Assembly (NCBI GenBank): GCA_045639325.1 | Contig: JAZUCU010000034.1 | Location: 1-26,949, forward strand | Reading direction: 5' to 3' | Length of the DNA stretch: 26,949 nucleotides | Source of the DNA: RGIG8244 sp045639325 | GTDB lineage: Bacteria; Verrucomicrobiota; Lentisphaeria; Victivallales; UBA1829 | Part shown: positions 7,568 through 15,791 of the stretch, piece by piece | Layout: every line of letters starts with the position of its first letter | Numbering within the stretch: position 1 is the first letter of the stretch | Notes under the pieces: generated by a model | Told to the model about the DNA's origin: nothing | Databases searched by the model: none | What the model saw: the letters and a program-made list of their open reading frames with translations, nothing else | Made by a program: the position numbers and the translations under genes

Positions 7568-8970
7568 CAGCAAAGTGCAGTATAACATTCGACAGCGGCA
7601 CGCTCCTCATCCGGGCAGAAGAACCGGTTATGGATTTGCTGACTCATTGGGTGTTATACGACAGCCGGGTGGGATGTCACCGTGCCGAAGCCGCTGCTTA
7701 CAGCGAAATCGTCCGCACCCTCTACGCAAACAACATAGAGATCGAAGATTCCGCCCGGGATTATACGGCACCGGAGCTGGTCATGCACACCGAACATGCT
7801 CCCATGAAACATCAGCAGGAAGCATTGAAAGCATGGATCAGAGAAAAACGGCAAGGCATCGTTGTCATGCCAACCGGTTCCGGCAAAACATTTTTCGCAT
7901 TCCTGGCGATGGCGAATGTAAAACGGTCTACGCTTATCGTTGTTCCCACCATCGACCTGCTGCAGCAATGGGCATCCCAATTGGAACGGATGTTTCAGGT
8001 ACCCGTCGGCATGCTGGGCGGCGGCAGTAAAGAGATCCGGGAGATCACCGTCAGCACCTACGACTCCGCCGTTCTTCAGATGGAATACATCGGCAACAAG
8101 TTCGGTTTGATCATTTTCGATGAATGTCATCACCTGCCCGGACAGGTCAACCGGATGAGTGCCGCCATGTGTCTCGCGCCTTATCGTCTGGGGTTGACCG
8201 CCACACCGGAGCGGGATGACAGTGACGAAACGGATGCGGTCATGCGCCGCATCCTGGGTAAAATCGTCTACCGGATTCATATTGATGAACTGGAAGGCTC
8301 CGTGCTTGCCCCTTACGTCACGCACCGGATTGCAGTGGAATTGACGCCGGAAGAAGAAGCCGAATATCATGCCGCGCGGAAAAAATACATTGATTTCATC
8401 CGCGCCATGCGCATTGATTTTCATGATAAAACCGCCTGGGGAAGATTTGTTGCGCTCTGCTTTCAGAACAAAGGCGGACGGGCTGTTTTTGATGCCTTTC
8501 TCCGTCAACGGGAAATTGCCCGGTGCGGCAGCGGGAAACTGAAAATTCTCTGGCGGATCATTCTCAAATATCCCGGCGCAAGAATCATTGTTTTTACGGC
8601 GGATAACGATACCGCATACAAAATCGGCGAACTTTTCTGTCTGCCCGTCATCACCCACAAGACAAAGGCGGCGGAACGGAAAGAATTTCTCGATTCCTTC
8701 CGCAGCGGAGAGTATCCCGTACTCGTCACAAGCAAAGTGCTGAACGAAGGAGTGGACGTTCCGGAAGCCAACGTGGGGATCGTATTCTCCGGCAGCGGCA
8801 GCACACGGGAACACATCCAGCGATTAGGCAGAATCCTCCGCCGGACCGCCGACGGTAAACAGGCGGTGTTATACGAACTGGTCAGCGCAGGCACGTCCGA
8901 AATGAGTGTCAGCGAACGGCGTCGCAATAATCGGGCATATCAGAAAATGCCGGTCCCCGGGGAGAAATGA
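7564..8970 (+). CDS. XPB-like superfamily 2 DNA helicase
   Basis: This 468-residue SF2 helicase has the Walker A PTGSGKT (residues 103-109, K108), a DECHH motif II (186-190), motif III GLTATPERDD, a helical insertion between the two RecA-like lobes (about 255-325) that could correspond to the XPB thumb, motif V NEGVDVPEANVGIVF and motif VI EHIQRLGRILRR. The N-terminal 75 residues resemble the damage-recognition-type domain of XPB/Ssl2 proteins. XPB helicases open DNA in repair and transcription. The start overlaps the upstream stop (ATGA), and the stop overlaps the DUF790 gene in the same way. Pairing with DUF790 strengthens the XPB assignment, because archaeal XPB works with the DUF790 protein Bax1. 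Confidence 0.88.
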   Translation: MTAKCSITFDSGTLLIRAEEPVMDLLTHWVLYDSRVGCHRAEAAAYSEIVRTLYANNIEIEDSARDYTAPELVMHTEHAPMKHQQEALKAWIREKRQGIVVMPTGSGKTFFAFLAMANVKRSTLIVVPTIDLLQQWASQLERMFQVPVGMLGGGSKEIREITVSTYDSAVLQMEYIGNKFGLIIFDECHHLPGQVNRMSAAMCLAPYRLGLTATPERDDSDETDAVMRRILGKIVYRIHIDELEGSVLAPYVTHRIAVELTPEEEAEYHAARKKYIDFIRAMRIDFHDKTAWGRFVALCFQNKGGRAVFDAFLRQREIARCGSGKLKILWRIILKYPGARIIVFTADNDTAYKIGELFCLPVITHKTKAAERKEFLDSFRSGEYPVLVTSKVLNEGVDVPEANVGIVFSGSGSTREHIQRLGRILRRTADGKQAVLYELVSAGTSEMSVSERRRNNRAYQKMPVPGEK

Positions 8971-8972
8971 CC

Positions 8973-10187
8973 ATGTTGACAAAAGATTTACTCCGTACCC
9001 GTACCGCCGGGAATTATATCAAACCGCTGTTCATCAAAACCAATGATCCCGCCCTGCTCTCTCTGGCGAAAGATTTGTTGGAAATTTATCAGCTTTCCGA
9101 GGGAAAATCAAGAGAATATATCGAAGGATTCACCTCGGCAGGTGTCGCCGCATCCCGTGACATGAAAATCAGCAAAGGCATCCTGAAAATCATTCAGGAT
9201 CGTGCGGAATTTACCACCCCGGCGGAAAAAGATTACAAAGCATTCCGTCAGGAAATCTTCAAGCGGTCGGCAGAATGGCTGAAACAGGGCAATTTGCCGG
9301 AAGATCCGCAGGCGTTCCGCAATCAGCTCCTGCCGACGAATGAAGAACTCTATGCCGACCTGCCGGACAAAGAATGTTTGCAGAAAATGCGGCAGATTTA
9401 CCCCCGGGAAGTGTTGGAACGGTATAACATGTCACTGGTTCAGGCATTGCTGTTCTACACCTCGAAACTGGAATTGAAACTGCCGGCGAATGAAAATCCA
9501 CAGACCTTGCGGGCCATCTGCAAGTACCTCAAATTCTGCCGGCTCCTCGCCGCCGCAGAGATGAAAAACAATGTGATCCACATGACCATTGACGGTCCGG
9601 CAAGCATGTTTGAGAACAGTACAAAATACGGCTTGCAGACGGCAATCTTTTTCCCCATCGTCTGCCGTCTGACAAAGTGGGAAGCCGCATGTACGGTCAA
9701 ACTCAAATCGAAACCTTTGCGTCTGCTGCTGGATGAATCGGCGCCGCTGGTTTGCCATTACAACAATTTCTCATCTTATCAGCCGGAAGAATTCAGCATG
9801 TTTGCCGATTATTTCAAAAAAACGGTATCGGCGTGGGAACTCAACGATTCACCCGGTTTTCTGCAGGCAAAAAAAGGCAAACTGCTGTTCCCCGATTTTG
9901 CATTCCGCAATGTAACGACGGACGAAGTCTTTCATCTGGAACTGTTCCATCGGTGGCATATCACTCAACTGGAAGAACGGCTCCAATATTGCGAACAGAC
10001 ACCGGAATGTCAACTGTTGCTGGGCATTGACCGCTCCCTGCTCAAAAAGGATGGCATCCTGAAAAAACGGCTGGACGAATCAGCATATTTCCAGAAATAC
10101 GGTTTCTTCTTCCGCGATTTTCCGGGCGTCAAAAATGTGCTCGATCTTCTGCCGGGGGATTCTGATCTTACTCCGGATTTGCTGTAA
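8973..10187 (+). CDS. DUF790 (Bax1-like) nuclease partner of the XPB-like helicase
   Basis: The N-terminus MLTKDLLRTRTAGNYIKPLF is the typical opening of DUF790 proteins. The C-terminal third carries a PD-(D/E)XK-type core: FPDF with D310, then HLELFHRW with E325 and a following helix with ITQLEERLQY (numbered from the ATG at 8967). In archaea the family is Bax1, a structure-specific endonuclease that binds XPB and incises bubble DNA. Two starts are possible: ATG 8967 in an ATGA overlap with the helicase, or ATG 8973. I prefer 8973 because GGGGAG lies 8 nt before it and it matches the family N-terminus. No terminator is apparent after the stop. The biological role in this bacterium (repair or defence) is unknown. 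Confidence 0.82.
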   Translation: MLTKDLLRTRTAGNYIKPLFIKTNDPALLSLAKDLLEIYQLSEGKSREYIEGFTSAGVAASRDMKISKGILKIIQDRAEFTTPAEKDYKAFRQEIFKRSAEWLKQGNLPEDPQAFRNQLLPTNEELYADLPDKECLQKMRQIYPREVLERYNMSLVQALLFYTSKLELKLPANENPQTLRAICKYLKFCRLLAAAEMKNNVIHMTIDGPASMFENSTKYGLQTAIFFPIVCRLTKWEAACTVKLKSKPLRLLLDESAPLVCHYNNFSSYQPEEFSMFADYFKKTVSAWELNDSPGFLQAKKGKLLFPDFAFRNVTTDEVFHLELFHRWHITQLEERLQYCEQTPECQLLLGIDRSLLKKDGILKKRLDESAYFQKYGFFFRDFPGVKNVLDLLPGDSDLTPDLL

Positions 10188-10233
10188 TGCCGGAAAAGTC
10201 GAACTATTATTACTAAAATTAAGGGGATCGTTC

Positions 10234-10261
10234 TTGAAATATAATGTTCCCGTGCTACATT
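10234..10261 (+). promoter_or_regulatory. Promoter of the keto-deoxy sugar acid operon
   Basis: TTGAAA (10234-10239), 16 bp, TACATT (10256-10261) with a TG one base upstream of the -10 (extended -10). The Shine-Dalgarno AAGGAG at 10284-10289 is 8 nt from the ATG at 10298. Confidence 0.6.
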
Positions 10262-10297
10262 ATACAAACACTACAATACAAGTAAGGAGCTGTATCT

Positions 10298-11398
10298 ATG
10301 AAAGATTTCTGTATCGCCGGTTTCGGTGAAGTTATGCTGCGTCTCTGTCCGAAAGGAAAAAAACGTTTTGCCCAGAGTTTCCCCGGGGAACTGGATGCCA
10401 CATTCGGCGGCGGTGAAGCCAACGTTTGCGCTTCCATCGCCATGCTCGGTGGAAAAAGCCGTTATCTGACAAGTCTGCCTGACAATCCCGTTGCCAGAGC
10501 CTTTGCCGCACAGCTTGCAGGAATCGGTTCCGATGTCTCCCGCATTCTCTTCTCCAAAACAGGCCGCATGGGCGTTTATTACGCAGAACACGGTTCCAAT
10601 ATGCGCGGTTCCAATGTGATTTATGACCGGGAATATTCCACCATTTCCATGTTGGATAAAGATGCTTATGATTTCAATACCATGCTTGATGGCGTCACTC
10701 ATCTGCATCTTTCCGGCATTACTCCCAGTTTGACAAAAAATGCTTATGAAGCCACTCTCGCTATTGCAGAAACGGCCGCCGCAAAAGGCATCACCATCTC
10801 TGTCGACCTGAATTACCGCAAGAAACTGTGGAACTGGGAACCCGGCACAGCAAAAAATGAATTGGCCAAACACTGCATGAGCAAAATCGTTCCCCTGGCT
10901 GACATCATCATCGGTAACGAAGAAGATGCTTCCGACGTCTTCGGAATCAAAGCAGAAAATACAGCCATTGACAAAGGCGAACTCAATATCGCCGGATACC
11001 GTCAGGTTGCAGAAAAACTCTCTGCCACGTTCCCCAAAGCAAAATTTGTCGCCATCACCTTGCGCGAAAGTTATTCCGCCGACCACAACAACTGGGGCGG
11101 CATGCTTTATGACTGCACCGCAAAACAGGCGCATTACGCTCCCCTTGATGCCGATGGCAATTATGCTCCCTATGAAATCCGGGATATCGTTGACCGGTTC
11201 GGCGGCGGCGACTCCTTCTGCGCCGGTCTGATTTTTGCTCTCAACACAGAAGAATTGAGCGATCCCGCAACTGCAATCCGTTTCGCCGTTGCTTCCAGCG
11301 CATTGAAACACACCATCAACGGCGACTACAATTACTCCAGCCGCAGTGAAGTGGAAAGCCTGATGAAAGGTTCTGCATCCGGGAGAGTTCAGAGATGA
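10298..11398 (+). CDS. kdgK: 2-dehydro-3-deoxy-sugar acid kinase, PfkB family (KdgK-like)
   Basis: This ribokinase/PfkB-family sugar kinase of 366 residues has the early GFGEVMLRL strand, the glycine-rich GGGEANVCASIAMLGG substrate/lid region, VDLNYRKKLW, and the PfkB signature DRFGGGDSF (D299-F307) with catalytic base D305. The arrangement matches 2-dehydro-3-deoxygluconokinases, which phosphorylate KDG on C6 with ATP. The next gene is the matching aldolase, overlapping by ATGA at 11395. Because that aldolase looks DgoA-like, the true substrate could be the galacto isomer. The pathway converts uronates or aldonates to pyruvate and glyceraldehyde 3-phosphate. Confidence 0.88.
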   Translation: MKDFCIAGFGEVMLRLCPKGKKRFAQSFPGELDATFGGGEANVCASIAMLGGKSRYLTSLPDNPVARAFAAQLAGIGSDVSRILFSKTGRMGVYYAEHGSNMRGSNVIYDREYSTISMLDKDAYDFNTMLDGVTHLHLSGITPSLTKNAYEATLAIAETAAAKGITISVDLNYRKKLWNWEPGTAKNELAKHCMSKIVPLADIIIGNEEDASDVFGIKAENTAIDKGELNIAGYRQVAEKLSATFPKAKFVAITLRESYSADHNNWGGMLYDCTAKQAHYAPLDADGNYAPYEIRDIVDRFGGGDSFCAGLIFALNTEELSDPATAIRFAVASSALKHTINGDYNYSSRSEVESLMKGSASGRVQR

Positions 11399-12006
11399 AA
11401 GAACAATTTGAAGCATACATGAAACAGTGTCCGGCAATCGCCATTCTCCGCGGCGTCACTCCCGCCGAGATCAAAGACGTTTGCGATGTTCTCTTTGAAG
11501 CCGGAATCACTCTGTTGGAAATCCCCCTCAATTCCCCCAATGCAGTGGAAAGTATCGCCATCGCGGCAAAACATTGTGCAGGCAGACAGATGGTCGGCGC
11601 CGGTACGGTTCTGACTCCGGAAGATGTGCGCAACGTCCACGCAGCAGGCGGCACATTCATCATCTCCCCCAATACGGAAGTGGATGTGATCAAGGAAACA
11701 AAGAAGCTCAATATGCTTTCCATTCCCGGATTCTTCACTGCATCCGAAGGTTTTACCGCACTCAAGGCTGGCGCGGATTTTCTGAAGCTCTTCCCTGCGA
11801 TTCTGGGCCCCGGTTACGTGAAAGATTTGAAAGCCGTCATCAAAGCCCCGATTCTGGCGGTGGGCGGCGTGAATTCCGACAACATCCCTGATTTCATGAA
11901 AGTTTGCGCCGGTGTCGGTATCGGCAGTGCATTGTATAAATCCGGCAAAACTCTTGACGCAATCCGTCAGGATGCCATTGCCATTGTAAAAGCGGTGAAA
12001 GCATGA
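11395..12006 (+). CDS. 2-dehydro-3-deoxy-6-phospho(galacto/glucon)ate aldolase
   Basis: This class I aldolase of 203 residues belongs to the KDPG/KDPGal family. It has AILRGVTP, the catalytic Glu in LLEIPLNSPN (E42), VGAGTVLTPEDV, and the Schiff-base lysine in DFLKLFPA (K131), then GPGYVKDLKAV and LAVGGVNSDNI. EIPLNSP and GPxYxKxLKAV are closer to DgoA (KDPGal aldolase) than to Eda, so the galacto substrate is favoured without being proved. It splits the phosphorylated keto-deoxy acid into pyruvate and glyceraldehyde 3-phosphate. It overlaps the kinase upstream and the phosphatase downstream by 4 bp each, indicating translational coupling. Confidence 0.9.
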   Translation: MKEQFEAYMKQCPAIAILRGVTPAEIKDVCDVLFEAGITLLEIPLNSPNAVESIAIAAKHCAGRQMVGAGTVLTPEDVRNVHAAGGTFIISPNTEVDVIKETKKLNMLSIPGFFTASEGFTALKAGADFLKLFPAILGPGYVKDLKAVIKAPILAVGGVNSDNIPDFMKVCAGVGIGSALYKSGKTLDAIRQDAIAIVKAVKA

Positions 12007-12791
12007 TCGAATTTATGAAATCTGTCGCAAGACAGGCAGGTGCAATCGCTCTCGCCGGACAGATGGATTTGCAGAAAAAACGGATCCATACAAAAGCCAA
12101 TGCCCGTGACCTGGTCACGGATACCGACCGGGCGGTGGAAGATTTTATCTGCTCCCGAATCCGCGAAGAATATCCCGGCTATGGCATTTTCGGCGAAGAA
12201 ACCGGCAAATCCGATTCTTCCAACGGCTATTGTTTCATTATTGACCCCATTGATGGCACTGCATCGTTTGTGCACAATCTGCCCAACTGGTGTATCTCCA
12301 TCGGGTTGTATAAAGATGATCAGCCGGCGGCGGCAGTGGTCTATCAGCCATCCATGAATAATTTGTATTATGCCGAAAAAGGAAAAGGTGCTTATCTCAA
12401 CGGTACGCGGATTCATGTTTCAACCGCGGACACATTGGTCGAAAGCATCGTCGGTACCGGATTCTATTGTCTGCGGGAAGGCTGGAAGGAAGAAAACAAT
12501 CTGAAGTTTTTCTCCCGGGTCGCTCCCCTTGTGGCCGATATCCGGAAATACGGCTCTGCCGCATTGGATGCATGTCATGTTGCCAGCGGCTCTCTGGAAG
12601 CATGGTGGGAATTGTGTCTTGCACCTTATGATATTGCCGCAGGTGCATTGATCCTGACCGAAGCCGGTGGAACGGTAACAGACCTCCATGGCGGCAAGGA
12701 ATATCCTCACCGCGGGATCCTCGGCTCCAATGGAAAAATCCACAATACCATGCTGGAGTTTTTCCAGGATTTCAAAGAATTACATCGCTAA
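12003..12791 (+). CDS. Inositol-monophosphatase-family phosphatase
   Basis: The 262-residue protein has all metal-binding motifs of the family: GEE (E65, E66), DPIDGT (D81-T86, with D81 and D84) and the C-terminal WELCLAPYDIAAG (D210). Members dephosphorylate inositol phosphate, sugar phosphates or PAP with Mg2+. It is the last gene of the keto-deoxy acid operon, joined by ATGA to the aldolase, so a sugar or polyol phosphate linked to that pathway is a reasonable guess. The sequence alone does not fix the substrate. A hairpin terminator follows 9 nt after the stop. Confidence 0.88.
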   Translation: MIEFMKSVARQAGAIALAGQMDLQKKRIHTKANARDLVTDTDRAVEDFICSRIREEYPGYGIFGEETGKSDSSNGYCFIIDPIDGTASFVHNLPNWCISIGLYKDDQPAAAVVYQPSMNNLYYAEKGKGAYLNGTRIHVSTADTLVESIVGTGFYCLREGWKEENNLKFFSRVAPLVADIRKYGSAALDACHVASGSLEAWWELCLAPYDIAAGALILTEAGGTVTDLHGGKEYPHRGILGSNGKIHNTMLEFFQDFKELHR

Positions 12792-12800
12792 AAAAATGAA

Positions 12801-12840
12801 CCGGATTACGGGACTGAATCAATGCCCGTGATCCGGTTTT
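12801..12840 (+). terminator. Rho-independent terminator of the keto-deoxy acid operon
   Basis: A 12-bp stem (12801-12812 with 12825-12836, one G-T pair) and a 12-nt loop are followed by TTTTT. On the other strand the stem is followed by TTCATTTTTT, so it may also help end the converging serine hydrolase transcript. Confidence 0.85.
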
Positions 12841-12871
12841 TCTCTTTCTCCCCTTCCCCTGCACCATTCTT

Positions 12872-13945
12872 TTACCAGTGACGGATCGGTACGCCAAGAA
12901 TTTCGGCAATCCGGTCACGGACAATGTGATGCGGATGATTTTTGATCGTCAGATTTTTTACAAAGCCCACAGCCAAGCCCTTCTCACGGAAATAATATCC
13001 TTCTGACCCCGACGCACCGCCATGACCAAGCAGAAGATTCGGCCCCAACCCCCACAGAACCATCCCCAAACCGAAACGGGTCCAACATTCTGTCACAGGG
13101 TCTTCCGGATCACGACGGTGACTGCTAGTTGCCAATGCAAAAGTCTCCGGTTTGAGTAATTCCACGCCGGGCAAATCGCCTGCCAATCCGGCATAAAAAC
13201 GTGCCAATCCATTGGCGGAAGCACAACCGTTGTAAGAGGGCGCACAGGTACGGCGGAATACGGGATCGTTCATCGTCTTGGAGTTCCAGGAGGGATGGAC
13301 TGTCAGATCCGGCGCATCGACAATATCGACCACCCGCTTTTCCGCATCGGCATCCACACCGAAATAAAATTCTTTTTCAACACCGCATTTTTCAAAAATT
13401 TCCTGAGTGATGATTTTCTGCAACGGTCTGCCATCTGCAATTTCCAACGGTCTGCCAACGGTGAATGCAAACGTAGTCCCGTGATAAGCGCAAACTTTGC
13501 CTGCCGGGGTGGCAGGGATGGCAATTTCGATACCCTTGCACATCATCTCCCAATTGGCAAGTTCCCGATGTTCTTTCATCGGTGGAAGTGCCTGCAAGCC
13601 GGAACGGTGGGAAAGAACATGTTCGATTGTGATATCGCCTTTCCCGTTGACTTCAAAACCTTTCCAGATCTCGGCAACGGGAGTATCCAACGTATAATAC
13701 CCTTTATCCAAACCTTGCAATGCAGCCGTTGCCAAGATAGCTTTTCCACAGGAGAAGATGGGAAAAAGATGATTCCGCGTGATGGCTTCTTTTTTATCCG
13801 GCGCAGTATAACCGGCGCACAGATCCACGACCTTTTCGCCATGCTGATAAATCACAAGCTGACATCCACATTCACGATCATTCGCCACTTCGTCATCCAT
13901 GACAGCCTGCAGCTGCCCACTGATTTTATTCCAATCTTCGCTCAT
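12872..13945 (-). CDS. Beta-lactamase-family serine hydrolase (class C/EstB-like esterase)
   Basis: The protein has the nucleophile motif S-x-x-K as SCGK (S68, K71, counted from the upstream ATG at 13954), a tyrosine motif AYHGTT (Y157) in place of YxN, and HGGASGSEGYY near the C-terminus in place of KTG. This combination is typical of esterases and peptidases of the class C beta-lactamase fold rather than true beta-lactamases. No signal peptide is seen, so it is probably cytoplasmic. ATG 13945 is preferred over 13954 because AAGGA is 9 nt before it but directly abuts 13954. It begins 23 bp after the rhamnosidase-like gene and is probably cotranscribed; it might remove acyl groups from its sugar substrates (inference). 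Confidence 0.82.
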   Translation of the reverse strand: MSEDWNKISGQLQAVMDDEVANDRECGCQLVIYQHGEKVVDLCAGYTAPDKKEAITRNHLFPIFSCGKAILATAALQGLDKGYYTLDTPVAEIWKGFEVNGKGDITIEHVLSHRSGLQALPPMKEHRELANWEMMCKGIEIAIPATPAGKVCAYHGTTFAFTVGRPLEIADGRPLQKIITQEIFEKCGVEKEFYFGVDADAEKRVVDIVDAPDLTVHPSWNSKTMNDPVFRRTCAPSYNGCASANGLARFYAGLAGDLPGVELLKPETFALATSSHRRDPEDPVTECWTRFGLGMVLWGLGPNLLLGHGGASGSEGYYFREKGLAVGFVKNLTIKNHPHHIVRDRIAEILGVPIRHW

Positions 13946-13968
13946 CCTAGTCATTCCTTATGTTATTC

Positions 13969-15756
13969 TTACAGAAAATTCAAAATGTGGGAACTCCATG
14001 CGTGACAATCGGAGCGGGGAGTTTCAAAGGTTTCCGGGAACGTGGTCAAGCCTTCCGACATCAATGCCCGCCAACGGTCAAGCCGTTTTTCTTTCAATTC
14101 TGTCAAGCCGTATTTTTCACAAGCCAGCAGATAATAGAAGGAAAAATAAATTGTGCATTGGGAAAGATTACAGGCTTTCAAACCGGGAATCACCGATGTA
14201 TCATCCATCGTCAGCAAAGCCAATACCTGCGGGTGTTCCGCAAAATATTTCCGTTCCGCATCAAGGGCATAAAGACATTTTTCCGGATCATAAAACACGT
14301 TGCGGATGGCGTTGCAAACCGCTTCAGCACGTTTGGCACAACCATGTTCCGGGAACATTTCTTCCAGCTGCTGCAATGCCATCACATAGAAGAAACTCAA
14401 GATACAGTCGGGCTGATTGGGAACGGCGCCGTTATCAAACTCATCACACCAGTCTGTAAAATGCCAGCCTTCAAACCAAAGCAAGCCGTTTTCCTGAATA
14501 TTCGCAGCAAAGAAATCAAGGAGTTTTGCAGCTCTCGGACGCAAATAACGAATCAACTCATCTTCCCCGTGAATACGGTAATAATCCGACACCGCAAGAA
14601 GCCAGATCGGCATAAAACATGGAATAATCTGATGGGAACAGGAGGGATATTGCGCATTGATCGAACCATCCGGCTTCTGGGAACAGGATAACATCCGCAA
14701 GCACTTTGCGGCAAGACGATGGTCATCCGTCAGTCGGTAAATGCTCAGCATTTCAATCCGGGAGTCCCCGGCATAAAGATTCTGTTCAAAATAAGGACAA
14801 TCCATCAAGGTTTCAAAGGAACAGGCACGCAAGGTTTCAAACGCCATCTTTTCCAGTTGGTTCTTCGGTTCCGGGAAGACATAGGGATAACCGGTCTGGA
14901 AATAACGTGCTTCGTACTTCACATCGCCTTCCGTCACGAATTCGACATAATGCCCGGCACGCCACCAGAATGAAGTCCAGCTCAATTCGCCGTCAACTTC
15001 GAATTCATCCCCGTTACCGATAAAATATTTGCCGTCACGATTGCCCTTGACGCCTTCCAGATGTATCTCGTCATACTGTTCAGAAAGGTACGGCGTTTCC
15101 GCCCAGCGGATCCGGACTTTGCCGTGTCCGGTAAAATGATATTGAGCCCAAACCAGAACGTATTCAGGGAAATAATAAACACCCGGAGACTTCAATACGG
15201 GAACAATTTCTTCGTAACGCATCAACGGAAGATCCGGGGTATGCAGCTCCCGGTCATCTTCAAAATATTCCACCGCGTTCCATTCACCGCCCTGCCCTGC
15301 AAGAATGGCAGCATTATATGTTGCAGCGACTTTCACACGGGGGAATGCACCCCAGTCGAGAGTGGGGACAAAATATTCAATACCGGATTCAATCTGATAT
15401 TCCCAGTTCTTCAGCAATCCGGAATCTTCTTTGATGTAAAACCCGTGTCGGACGCACATCTGCCCATAAGCGCACAAGCGTTTTTTAATATCCGGCTCAA
15501 GACAGATTACACGTGCAGTGAATACATGATTGCCCGGCTCAAGCTCCAGTTCGCCATTCTGATAATACCAATATTCCACGGCACCACGTTCAGGACCTTC
15601 CAGCAAACGTTTGCCATCGACATACAATTGTGCGCGGCAGTCGGCACTGAATTGGAAAGGGATTTTCCGTTTTTCAGGCAGAGAAAAACAACAGCGGAAA
15701 ACAACCAGATAAGTACCTGCAGGGGCTTTGGCAGGGCGCATCCATAAGTGACTCAT
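13969..15756 (-). CDS. GH78-like alpha-L-rhamnosidase, short at the C-terminus
   Basis: An N-terminal beta-sandwich part is followed by an (alpha/alpha)6 barrel of the six-hairpin glycosidase type. Barrel motifs include DCPYFEQNLYAGDSR (D319-R333, with the probable catalytic acid E324), SINAQYPSCSHQIIPCFMPIW, WFEGWHFTDWCDEF and RSDCHAWSSH. In GH78 enzymes the HAW motif is normally followed by a C-terminal beta domain of roughly 80-100 residues. Here translation stops about seven residues after it, and neither other frame continues it. The ATG at 15756 has AGAGGG 7 nt upstream. No signal peptide. It starts 35 bp after lpxK, with no clear promoter between, and is followed by the serine hydrolase. 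Confidence 0.8.
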   Translation of the reverse strand: MSHLWMRPAKAPAGTYLVVFRCCFSLPEKRKIPFQFSADCRAQLYVDGKRLLEGPERGAVEYWYYQNGELELEPGNHVFTARVICLEPDIKKRLCAYGQMCVRHGFYIKEDSGLLKNWEYQIESGIEYFVPTLDWGAFPRVKVAATYNAAILAGQGGEWNAVEYFEDDRELHTPDLPLMRYEEIVPVLKSPGVYYFPEYVLVWAQYHFTGHGKVRIRWAETPYLSEQYDEIHLEGVKGNRDGKYFIGNGDEFEVDGELSWTSFWWRAGHYVEFVTEGDVKYEARYFQTGYPYVFPEPKNQLEKMAFETLRACSFETLMDCPYFEQNLYAGDSRIEMLSIYRLTDDHRLAAKCLRMLSCSQKPDGSINAQYPSCSHQIIPCFMPIWLLAVSDYYRIHGEDELIRYLRPRAAKLLDFFAANIQENGLLWFEGWHFTDWCDEFDNGAVPNQPDCILSFFYVMALQQLEEMFPEHGCAKRAEAVCNAIRNVFYDPEKCLYALDAERKYFAEHPQVLALLTMDDTSVIPGLKACNLSQCTIYFSFYYLLACEKYGLTELKEKRLDRWRALMSEGLTTFPETFETPRSDCHAWSSHILNFL

Positions 15757-15791
15757 AACTTACCCTCTATGGTTAAAAAATGATTTTTATC

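Noticed and set aside
7654..8814. A 386-codon minus-strand open frame opposite the helicase
   Set aside because: Antisense shadow of the XPB-like helicase, which carries all SF2 motifs.
10271..11437. A 388-codon minus-strand open frame opposite the kinase gene
   Set aside because: The plus strand encodes a clear PfkB kinase with promoter and Shine-Dalgarno; the antisense protein is low-complexity and matches nothing I know.
13940..13980. A frameshift as the cause of the short rhamnosidase-like C-terminus
   Set aside because: The two other frames past the stop close within a few codons and show no beta-domain sequence, so a simple frameshift cannot restore the missing part.
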